Below are positions 8,194 to 16,700 of a stretch of 24,881 bases of DNA, piece after piece. The notes under the pieces are model-generated. The model had not been told where the DNA came from and ran no database searches. It saw nothing but the letters and a program-made list of their open reading frames with translations. Position numbers and translations under genes: made by a program. Each line of letters begins with the position of its first letter. Position 1 is the first letter of the stretch. The DNA is taken from the NCBI GenBank assembly GCA_023230985.1, contig JALNWH010000018.1:1-24881 (forward strand). Direction: 5' to 3'. The stretch is from Bacillota bacterium (lineage in GTDB: Bacteria > Bacillota > Clostridia > Lutisporales > Lutisporaceae).

Positions 8194-9402
8194 CTATGCT
8201 ATCAAACCCATAGTTTCTTTTGCCCAATTTATTGCATCCAAGTATTTTTCATGTATAGAATCCTTATCTATACCCATTTCTTTTAGATTTTTTAGAACTA
8301 TTTCCCAGTCAGCCTTCTCATAAGCTAATATCAATTCATATATAGGATACAAAACTCCTTTATTATACAGTAATGCATCTAAAACTCTTTTAGTAAGATT
8401 AATACCTTCCAAAGCTGTCGATAAGGGCATATCCATCATAGCATCTAAAACACTGAATAGCCCCATCATAGAAGCTTCATGTCTTAGATTTTTCAGTCCG
8501 CCCTGTATAGCTATTGTCTCTGCAAACTGAGTGCGAATAAGAGATGTTCTCATCAGTTCTTTTGGCTTTTCCTTTCCAAAATCCTGCAACATAAGTATAT
8601 GAACCCATCTTTCACTTTCCCTTAACCCCATATAAGTTAATGCTTTTTTAATAGAATAAATCAACTCGTCTCCTGATCGTGAACTTACAACACGCATAAG
8701 CCGATAAGCCAAAGTCACATCCTTTTCAATGATTTCCGCTAATTCTTGAAAAGAAGGCTCTTCCTTTTTTAACTCTTTTAACAATCTATAATACTGAGTT
8801 TTGGAGGTGCTTTTATCAAAGGGTTTATTTGATATACCCGGCTTGCTGAAAAAATAACCTTGGAATAAATGAAAACCCATTTCTTTAGCTTTTAAAAAAT
8901 CTTCCTCTGTTTCAATTTTTTCAGCTAATATGGTTTTTCTATGAGTAAGAGCAGTATGTATATATCCTTTTATTTCTTCTAATGGAGTAACTATTAAATC
9001 AAATTTAATAATATCCGCATAAGGTACCAATGGATATTCGTCATAATCTTCATAGAAATCATCCAATGCAATCTTGTAACCCTTCCCTTTTAAATCCTTA
9101 ATTCTTCTTATGAGTCTATCATTTATACTCACATCTTCAAGGATTTCAACAATAAGCCTATCGGCTTCTATTAATTCAAGGGAATCGGAATGAATAAATT
9201 TTTCATCAAAATTAATAAAAGCATATTTGTCTTCCACTATACATTCTATGCCACATTCAAATAATCCGGAGATAACTGTAGCAGTCGCTTTTGTAGGAGA
9301 AATACCGTCATAGCTTCCTGATTCCGCATCAGATCGAAATAATAACTCGTATCCATATACACCTAGATTTCTGTTGAAAATTGGTTGCCTAGCGATAAAC
9401 AA
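8194..9402 (-). CDS. EAL-HDOD signalling protein (YuxH-type)
   Basis: 402 aa. The start is TTG at 9402, 7 nt after GGAGG (9414-9410); the overlapping ATG at 9407 is too close to the ribosome site and out of frame. Residues 1-200 form an EAL domain: YELLFR replaces the EAL signature, and INF, VEILE, ALDDF, IKFDL, AEKIE and QGYFFSKP follow in the proper order. Most metal and base residues are therefore present, but loop 6, normally DDFGTGYSS, reads DDFYEDYDEY. This family is often inactive as a c-di-GMP phosphodiesterase. Residues about 205-400 form an HDOD domain, a degenerate HD fold used in signalling. It lies 69 nt downstream of the response regulator on the same strand, so it may be third in that operon, but it also has its own candidate promoter. 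It may act as a c-di-GMP sensor or adaptor; activity cannot be told from sequence. Confidence 0.88.
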   Translation of the reverse strand: MFIARQPIFNRNLGVYGYELLFRSDAESGSYDGISPTKATATVISGLFECGIECIVEDKYAFINFDEKFIHSDSLELIEADRLIVEILEDVSINDRLIRRIKDLKGKGYKIALDDFYEDYDEYPLVPYADIIKFDLIVTPLEEIKGYIHTALTHRKTILAEKIETEEDFLKAKEMGFHLFQGYFFSKPGISNKPFDKSTSKTQYYRLLKELKKEEPSFQELAEIIEKDVTLAYRLMRVVSSRSGDELIYSIKKALTYMGLRESERWVHILMLQDFGKEKPKELMRTSLIRTQFAETIAIQGGLKNLRHEASMMGLFSVLDAMMDMPLSTALEGINLTKRVLDALLYNKGVLYPIYELILAYEKADWEIVLKNLKEMGIDKDSIHEKYLDAINWAKETMGLIA

Positions 9403-9424
9403 TACATCACCTCCACATAATCCA

Positions 9425-9478
9425 ATTATACATCTTCATTCTAAACTTTTTCTAAACAAATGAGTACAATACTAAACA
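9425..9478 (-). promoter_or_regulatory. Promoter with SARP-type direct-repeat operator upstream of the EAL-HDOD gene
   Basis: Reading the minus strand: TGTTTAG (9478-9472), TGTTTAG (9458-9452), AGTTTAG (9447-9441), then 10 nt and TATAAT (9430-9425). The last two heptamers start 11 bp apart and the first is 20 bp further upstream; its TAG is the stop codon of the response regulator gene. No good -35 is present, as expected for an activator-dependent promoter. The same heptamer pair with the same spacing precedes the giant adhesin gene. SARP-family activators are known to bind heptamer repeats 11 bp apart close to the -10. Binding by the neighbouring regulator is inferred. Confidence 0.6.
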
Positions 9479-10593
9479 TTTTTATAATAATACTTAGAAT
9501 AAAAGTCTAAAGTAATGTTATCAGGATTTAAATTCATCTCGTTTGATAATCGTTCAACATAAGAATCAAAAAATATTTTCAATGACGCCTTATTATTTTG
9601 TCTACCGTAATATTTAATTATATCCCTTACCACCTTCGCATCAAAAGGATCCATTTCATGCATTTTTAACAAACACGCTTCAATAAATAATGAATATTCA
9701 TGATTATTTAACTTAGCAGTTACATACTCATCAAAAATACTAAATACCATTTTCTTATATCTTTGCTGACTGCCTAAAGACCAATGGTAACCTTCCTCTT
9801 CCAAAAAACTGCCTTTATATATATTAAGTATTTTTTCTATATCTTCCTTGTCACGTTTTTTCTTGTCTATGACTTCCATAAGCTTACTCAAATCATTCTC
9901 ATTATGTACATTTAATTGATAACACTCGTTAACATAGTAAATTGCATCTGCAAATCCCATATCTCTAAGCCCTGTTCTTAGCATATAAACAGTTGTATGT
10001 AATATAGCAGTTCCTTCTTCTAAGGTTTTTCCCGGAAATATGGTTTCCAAAATTAATGTTTTAGGAACAGTTCTTCCTCTATGAAACCATAAATATGCAA
10101 AAAGTTCCTTTGCCTTTTTTGTCCTCCATTGAAACAGTCTACCTTGGTCATTCATAACTGAAAAGTTGCCAAAACAGTTTACTTGAAGAATCCTTTTACT
10201 ACTTGTCTCTTGGCCGGAATCCATATTATATTTTTTACTTTTTTTCTTAAGGCGCTTAATGGTATTAATTAGTCTCTTTTTTTGAATCGGCTTCAACAAA
10301 TAATCAATTGCATTGATTTCAAATGCTTCTACAGCATATTGAGAATAAGCGGTAATAAAGACTATTTCCAGATTATTATGCTTTCTCATAAGGGATTCTG
10401 CTAATTCCAAACCATTTATTTCTCCCATTTCAATATCTAAAAAAACCACATCGGGCTGCAATTCTCCTATTTCCCCCAATACCTCATTGGGCTTTGTATA
10501 ACTTTTTATTATTTCGATTTCTTTAAAACTCGAAAGTATGGATTCCAATACTTCCAAAGCAATAGGCTCATCATCAATTAAAATAGCTTTCAT
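9472..10593 (-). CDS. Response regulator with SARP/BTAD-type output domain
   Basis: 373 aa from ATG at 10593, with GGAGGTG at 10607-10601. Residues 1-120 are a receiver: acidic DDE (7-9), phosphorylation site Asp53 in DVVFLDIEMG, Thr81 and Lys101 in LLKP. After a short linker, residues about 135-230 form an OmpR-like winged helix (LQVNCFGNFSV, then WRTKKAKELFAYLW), typical of SARP regulators. Residues about 235-373 form a helical BTAD-like region (YKGSFLEEEGYHW, then the LSNEMNLNPD end). It is not a LytTR protein, although it pairs with a LytS-type kinase. Its start overlaps the kinase gene by 20 nt, so the two are translationally coupled. It is the best candidate for binding the 11-bp direct repeats found upstream of the EAL-HDOD gene and of the giant adhesin. 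That link is inference. Confidence 0.9.
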   Translation of the reverse strand: MKAILIDDEPIALEVLESILSSFKEIEIIKSYTKPNEVLGEIGELQPDVVFLDIEMGEINGLELAESLMRKHNNLEIVFITAYSQYAVEAFEINAIDYLLKPIQKKRLINTIKRLKKKSKKYNMDSGQETSSKRILQVNCFGNFSVMNDQGRLFQWRTKKAKELFAYLWFHRGRTVPKTLILETIFPGKTLEEGTAILHTTVYMLRTGLRDMGFADAIYYVNECYQLNVHNENDLSKLMEVIDKKKRDKEDIEKILNIYKGSFLEEEGYHWSLGSQQRYKKMVFSIFDEYVTAKLNNHEYSLFIEACLLKMHEMDPFDAKVVRDIIKYYGRQNNKASLKIFFDSYVERLSNEMNLNPDNITLDFYSKYYYKNV

Positions 10594-13500
10594 GACTTTT
10601 CACCTCCGGTATAATAATTTTTATGCTTGTCCCTTCATCGGGCTTACTATCTAAATACAAAGCGGCACCTTTTAAAAGCTTTATTCTTTTAATCACATTA
10701 TTAAACCCTAATCTCTCACTTTGTTTGCTTAATAATTCTTCTTGTTTCTTTAATGACATTCCTACACCATCGTCTTTAATAGTAATACTGATGGTATCGC
10801 TTGATTCTTTGCTTGTAGTAATTTTTATTGTTCCACCGCCGTCTTTGACTGAGATACCATGTCTAACTGCATTTTCTATAAGAGGCTGCAGAGTGAGAGG
10901 AGGTATCATGGCATTTAAACCATTTTCTAAATCATACTCTATATTTAGCCTATCCTCATATCTGATTTTTTCAATCTCTAAATAAGCATCGGCAAGTTCT
11001 AACTCCAAATCCAAAGGAATGAGACTTTTCTTGCTATATAGATCCAGCTTGCCTCTAAAATAAATAGATAAATTATTTAATGCTTCTCTTGTTTTTGCAT
11101 TATCTTTATAACTCAAGCCTATAATTGTGTTTAATGTATTGTATAAAAAATGAGGAGAAATTTGAGAATAAAAATACTGAAATTCTCTTTTCATATTTTC
11201 CTCAACAGAAGCTTTCATTAGCAAGAGTGATTGAACCCTTGATTTTAACTCCTCTCTTACTATCGGTTTCTTTTGAAAATCATTTATTTTGCATTTTAAT
11301 GTATTTGCCGAATCAACTGCCTCACCTATCTCAGTAAGCAATAAAATGGGCAACTCAACCATAGAATAATTACTTCTTATTTTTATACATAATTTGTCTC
11401 CCGAAATATCTGCCAATGCAAAATCTAAAATCACCAAATCTATTTTTTTCGCTTCTATAATACCCAGTGCACCATCACTATTATGTGCCTCCGCTACATC
11501 AACATCCATTTGCTTTAAAGCATCTAATAAATCTTTATGATTTGAAGTTTTATCATATACGACCAAAATAACAGGTTTTTCAATATATACTTTGTTTGTT
11601 GTGTCTTCCGTAAACGTGATTTCATCTGCTATTGACTTTACATCTTTGATGTCCGTCTCTATTTCCCATAAAGGTAAACTAAAACTAAATTCAGAGCCTT
11701 TTCCATATTCAGATTTGACACTGATTCTCCCTCTCTGGCTCTTTACCAATTGCTTTGCTATAGGCAGTCCCAATCCAAGACTTGATGAATCAGTATCTTC
11801 TATATGTTTATAAAAAACATTAAAAACCTTGTCCAAATATTTCTTCTCTATACCGATACCCGTGTCAGCAACGTTTATCACTGCGTAGCCATCTTCTATT
11901 TTTGCCGAGATTGACATCATTCCTTTATCGGTAAACTTTATAGAATTATGAATTAGATTATAAAGAATACGCGTAAACCTTTCATTATCCGCCTTAATTG
12001 GAGGAAAATCTTTTGGGACTCTATTTTCTAAAACAATTTCTTTGTCTTCGGGAATCAGTAAGAACATTTCTTTAATAATATTTTCAATTGTAGAATAAAG
12101 ACTTATAGGTTGCAGATTTAGGCTTATATCTTCACTTTTGGAATAAGAAACATCCATAAAATCATCAGATAATCTTTTTAGCTTGCCAATCTCTTGTTGA
12201 ATTAAAAATAAATCTTCCTGCTGACCGGAATTTAGCGACCCTCTACCTCCTTCAATAAGCAGTTTTATAGAATTTGTGATTACATCCAAAGGCGATTTTA
12301 ATCTCAAAGATGCCTTTTTTAAAAAAGAATTTTTATTCTCATCGTACATAATAAGCTTTTCTGTGAGAGTATATACATTTTGATAGTTTAATTGAAGTCT
12401 CCTGCTCATCAAAAGTGCAATACCTATCATTATTATAAATATCAAAGTCACGGAAATATGCCCAAGATATATCTCTAAAAAGATTTTCAAGGAAATAGCA
12501 AGCCAATAACAGAATAAGGATACAGTTATAACCAGTATGTATTCCGAATATTCTGCTTTCTTAAAAAACGCCTTACCCAATATACCAAAAATACAAATAT
12601 AACTTATAGCCATACTTAAAACTATTATAATTTGTGAATATGTAGCGGGGATACTAACAGCCCTTCCCGGATTGTTAAAAATTAAAAGAAACATGGCTGT
12701 CATTAGAATGCTAGCCCTATTAGTAATTTTGCCTGTATGATAATCCATAAAAAAATAATGCACAAACCTTAAAAATGCAAGGGTTATTCCTATCATTACA
12801 AAAACCTGTATATGAGTTCTCATCATAAAGCTATAATCAAATATTAAATTCAAAAGTTGATTGTCCATAGTAGCAAAATGCAGTGCCATAAGAAAACCGG
12901 TAAGACTGAAATATAAAAAATAAACTTCTTTTTTTCTCTGGAGGTGTGTTAATAGATAATATATACCCAGTGTAAGACAAATAGAAATAATTAATGCATC
13001 TGTATTACGTTCTTTATTATCCTGCATCATAATGGTATTATAAGTGCCAAAATTAATTGGCTGAATTATCCCACCTGATCTATAGTTAAAGCTGGATACA
13101 TGAATCACTAATTGCAATTCTTTATTCCGGCTTTCCGCAAAAGCTACGCTATACCTGCTTCCAATTTCAAAATCTTTTTTATCCAAAGTAGCATTTCCTA
13201 CACTTGCTATTTCTTTACCGTTTATATAGATTCGATTTGCCAACCTTATAGTCTTTGCTTTAATCCCATACATTTCCTCTTTCGGAACCTTTATAATAAT
13301 ACGATAAGTACCTGCCCCGTCTACAGACCCGTCCTCATTTAGATATGACTCCCAAGAACCGGGAACTTGAACGATTTTTTTAATATCTTTGTATTTTAAA
13401 AAAGGAGTATCATCGTTTTCATCAGGATAAATAAATATATGAGGATAGAACTCCCAATCCCCCACAAGTTTAATATTTTTATCAGCTTTTTCATCATAAT

Positions 13501-13639
13501 CATTAAGACTTATAATTCCATCATCTACCATATACTTGTAATTTTCGTTTGTGTAATTTAATATAAAAATAGTCACAAGAACAAACACTGTAATAAATAC
13601 GGAAATAACAATTGCCGTTACGAATTTTTTCTCAATCAA
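10574..13639 (-). CDS. 7TM hybrid sensor with two kinase modules: His-less HisKA/HATPase, receiver, and LytS-type kinase
   Basis: 1021 aa. The start is TTG at 13639, 7 nt after the GAGG core (13650-13647). Order: membrane segment (8-29); extracellular beta-sandwich (about 35-205, 7TMR-DISM-like, with VPGSWESY and YRIIIKVP); a seven-helix membrane region (about 210-410); a HisKA-like helix region (435-500); a full HATPase (about 540-665, with N-box NLIHNSIKF, DTGIGI and GLGLPIAK); a receiver (about 690-810, Asp739 in DLVILDF); and a LytS/His_kinase module with His830 in SQISPHFLYN and a second HATPase (about 915-1010, with PLIENAVRHG and DDGVGM). In the first kinase the phosphoacceptor His of the usual SHELRTPL box is Leu445 (SLRLKSPL), so it cannot autophosphorylate there. 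The DISM fold often senses carbohydrate or small ligands; the ligand is unknown. It partners with the overlapping response regulator. Confidence 0.88.
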   Translation of the reverse strand: MIEKKFVTAIVISVFITVFVLVTIFILNYTNENYKYMVDDGIISLNDYDEKADKNIKLVGDWEFYPHIFIYPDENDDTPFLKYKDIKKIVQVPGSWESYLNEDGSVDGAGTYRIIIKVPKEEMYGIKAKTIRLANRIYINGKEIASVGNATLDKKDFEIGSRYSVAFAESRNKELQLVIHVSSFNYRSGGIIQPINFGTYNTIMMQDNKERNTDALIISICLTLGIYYLLTHLQRKKEVYFLYFSLTGFLMALHFATMDNQLLNLIFDYSFMMRTHIQVFVMIGITLAFLRFVHYFFMDYHTGKITNRASILMTAMFLLIFNNPGRAVSIPATYSQIIIVLSMAISYICIFGILGKAFFKKAEYSEYILVITVSLFCYWLAISLKIFLEIYLGHISVTLIFIIMIGIALLMSRRLQLNYQNVYTLTEKLIMYDENKNSFLKKASLRLKSPLDVITNSIKLLIEGGRGSLNSGQQEDLFLIQQEIGKLKRLSDDFMDVSYSKSEDISLNLQPISLYSTIENIIKEMFLLIPEDKEIVLENRVPKDFPPIKADNERFTRILYNLIHNSIKFTDKGMMSISAKIEDGYAVINVADTGIGIEKKYLDKVFNVFYKHIEDTDSSSLGLGLPIAKQLVKSQRGRISVKSEYGKGSEFSFSLPLWEIETDIKDVKSIADEITFTEDTTNKVYIEKPVILVVYDKTSNHKDLLDALKQMDVDVAEAHNSDGALGIIEAKKIDLVILDFALADISGDKLCIKIRSNYSMVELPILLLTEIGEAVDSANTLKCKINDFQKKPIVREELKSRVQSLLLMKASVEENMKREFQYFYSQISPHFLYNTLNTIIGLSYKDNAKTREALNNLSIYFRGKLDLYSKKSLIPLDLELELADAYLEIEKIRYEDRLNIEYDLENGLNAMIPPLTLQPLIENAVRHGISVKDGGGTIKITTSKESSDTISITIKDDGVGMSLKKQEELLSKQSERLGFNNVIKRIKLLKGAALYLDSKPDEGTSIKIIIPEVKSHESYFN

Positions 13640-13720
13640 TTTGACACCTCATTTTTAACATAAGCCTATAGATATATTTTACTATAAAATAATCGTTTTA
13701 GATAGAATCTGACATATTTT
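13640..13720 (-). promoter_or_regulatory. AT-rich region expected to hold the sensor/regulator operon promoter
   Basis: This is the only non-coding DNA between the sensor start and the terminator of the upstream giant gene, so the operon promoter should lie here. I see TATAGT and other A/T runs as possible -10 elements but no convincing -35 pairing. The heptamer pair found at the two other minus-strand promoters is not present. Confidence 0.3.
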
Positions 13721-13764
13721 TATAAAAATAAAACCGGTAGCTACTTTTTCATAACTACCGGTTT
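13721..13764 (-). terminator. Intrinsic terminator of the giant surface-protein gene
   Basis: AAACCGGTAG (minus strand 13764-13755) pairs perfectly with CTACCGGTTT (13740-13731). The loop is about 14 nt, and a T-rich tail TATTTTTATA follows at 13730-13721. It begins 18 nt after the stop codon of the giant gene. On the plus strand the tail is poorer, and no plus-strand gene ends here. Confidence 0.9.
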
Positions 13765-13782
13765 CTAGATTCTTTTTAAATT

Positions 13783-16700
13783 TTAAAAGAATAAATCTTC
13801 ATCTATGGTCTCAACATGTGTTTCGCTGCTATCTTCATTTCTATAATACCTATGTGTCCTTGAGCATTCTTCTACATCTCCAAAAGCCCAATTATCTTTA
13901 GGCATGTCAGGATATGTAGGTTCAACATTCTTTAACGGCCCTCTGTTTAACATTCTGTTTATCATGGTTACCGCTTCATCTCTTCTCAGTTGGCTTCCCG
14001 GTTTAAAGGAGCCGTCCTGGTATCCTGTAATTATATTGTTTCTATATAGTTCCGTGATATAAGTGAATGCCCAGTTACTTTCAATATCTTTAAAGGGTAA
14101 TTGAATAGGCTTTTTATCAGGAAGATTTAAATATCTTGCAATTACCGCCGCCAATTCACCTCTAGTAATTGGCTGATTCGGTTTAAACATGTTATTGCCT
14201 ATACCTTGGAACAGACCTTTCTTTGTGGCCGCTTCTATTCCTTTTGCGTGCCAAGCATCTATATCTACATCATCATACATCTTTTCATGTTTCACTAAGC
14301 TTTCAAGTTTTAAGATTCGAGAGAATATTACTGCAATTTCCGCTCTTGTAATATTAGCAGCCGGATTGAAGGTCCCTCCCGGTATCCCTTGAATATATCG
14401 TGGATGTTCACCGTTACCGTATCTGTTGGAAAATATAACAATTTCCAAAACAGATGTATCTATTATTTCACCATCGACTCTTAATTCAGATATAGTTTCT
14501 ATTGTCTCCTCCATCTTTGTTATCTTAGGAAGAATAATCCTTAGTTTCTTCTCTGCAATTTTTCCTATTTCACTATCATCCACTTTCCAAACAATCTTAT
14601 CTCCCACTATAGTTCCGCCATCAGTATCCTTTACAACAGCACCTTCGGGAATATAAAACACTATCTCCATATCTTTACCCGGTTCTTCTTTTATATAATA
14701 TTTTATACTGATTTTCGCTTCCTTTTCTTCTAAGTAGGCTCTTTTGTCACTGGAGGATTCAATCGCAGTATCTTTTGCTACACCGCCGCTTTCGGGCAGA
14801 TCAGGTTCTACCGGTACATCCGATTCTACAGGTTCTTCAGGCTTTTTAGGCACTGTCGGTACTGAAGGTCCGCCCCCTTTTCCACCGCCTCCACTACTGC
14901 TACCACTGCTACTACTTATAGGAGTCATGGCGAAATCGTATTTTACTACATCTGTATCTACTTTTATAAAGTAACTCCCTTTTTCGGTATTTACGAGATT
15001 CGAATCCTTTCTGCTGTCATAGGTTACATAGCCGGATTTTGTTGCAATTATATAATAATCTGCATTGGCCGGTACCATCCAAGCATAGTTACCGTGATCT
15101 TGCACATCCGGGTGATTATTATACACAGTGGTTGCTGTACTCCATTGAGGGTTCTTATTATCATTGGGCGGAAAAGTAAATATGCCTCCTAAATCAATTT
15201 GCGGTACCGGCTTATTTACAGTCTTTCCATTAGTAGTATTCCTTGCGGTATCGGCATAGTAAAGCTCAACATGAACGCCTCCCAATACATTGCCTGTTTT
15301 GGCGTCTGTTATGGTTCCATAGGGGTCTATCAGCTCCTCGTGAATGTTTATTTCTCCGTCATCTGTGATCTTTACTTTGATTTTGCCCAATAAGAGCTCT
15401 GCTCCGTTTACTTCCGTAGTTACTAAAAATTCATATTCAGTATCCTTTGTCAAGCCTTCTATGCTAAACACTCCTGTATCTTTATCAACTTTGCTTTCTG
15501 CAACTTTGCCGGTAATATCTTTAATCTTTATTTCTTTTTCAATATCTTTATCGTCTTTTACTGTTTTTACTATATTTTCTTTCCCGTCTTTGTCTGCCAT
15601 TTTCAATAAACCCGTAAAAGTCTTGTCAGCGGGTATGGGGTCTGCCTCTACTCCTGTAACCACTTCCACATTCGCTTTTTGTTTAAAGCTGACATTATGA
15701 ATTTCATCACCGATTTTAACAGGTTTTATAATTTCTATATCATAGTCTCCTTCTTTGGGTATGGCTATTTTATAATCTCCATTAGGCCCTGTTATTTGCT
15801 CAGCACTGAAGGAACCGTCTTGAGATGTTACTATTACTCTTGCTCCTTCTATAGGTTCCCCGGTATTATTATCTTTTACCACACCTTTAATCGAAGCAGG
15901 CTCAAAGGTGATAAATATACTGTCCTCACCATATATTCCTTTTTCTTTACATTCTACGACTGCTGTTACAGGTATAACTTGAGAAATAATCCCTTCTATT
16001 TTTTCTGATTCATATACTATATAGACTTCGCCTTTTTCATTAGTAGTGTATTTCCCGCTTGAAGGCGGTGCTGTATAGCCTCCATCAGGATTTTTCGGGT
16101 CTTTCGCTTCTCCCAAAATATTGCCTGCCAACAGGTCTTTGAATTTTACTTCTGCCCCTTCTACAGGCAGACCATCTTTGCATAATACTTTTGTAGTAAG
16201 TATAGTCCTTGAATCACCGTCGCCCACTATGGTAGAAGGATTTGCTTTTAAATCTATGGTGAAGCCTACAAGCTCTACATCTATCACAACTTCATCTTTA
16301 CCCGGTTCCGGTTTTACATCTATTGCCTTACTATACTTCTTATATTTTTCCGTCTTTGGCACTACTTCCAAGGTATATTGATTTATGGGAACATTCTCAA
16401 ATTCGTATTTTCCGTCAGGACCAACTGTAGTTTTATACTCTTCACCGGTCTTGGGATTTAGAACCGGCTTATCTGTCAAATCAACTAATCTCACTTCCGC
16501 ACCATCTACAGTATCACCATCTTGAGGATCCTTTAACGTTATAGTTCCTTTTAGTTTTATATTGGATTTAACTGTGAAGTAATTGTTATAGCCTAAATCT
16601 GTTACTTCACTTGTCTTAGTCGAATCCTCCTCTTCTATCACATTGTCTCCCTTATAAGCCTTATACTTCACAAAGTATCTGCCTTCACCAAGTCCCAATA

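Noticed and set aside
8192..8221. Possible plus-strand terminator after the polyferredoxin gene (CTATG/CATAG stem with T-rich tail)
   Set aside because: Only 5 pairs plus two G-T pairs, a 10-nt loop and an interrupted T run; too weak to call.
10623..13342. Several plus-strand open frames opposite the sensor kinase gene
   Set aside because: They lie fully within a well-supported coding region, lack ribosome sites and resemble no family.
14744..14974. Plus-strand open frame opposite the Ser/Gly/Pro linker of the adhesin
   Set aside because: It is a low-complexity shadow of the giant gene with no ribosome site.
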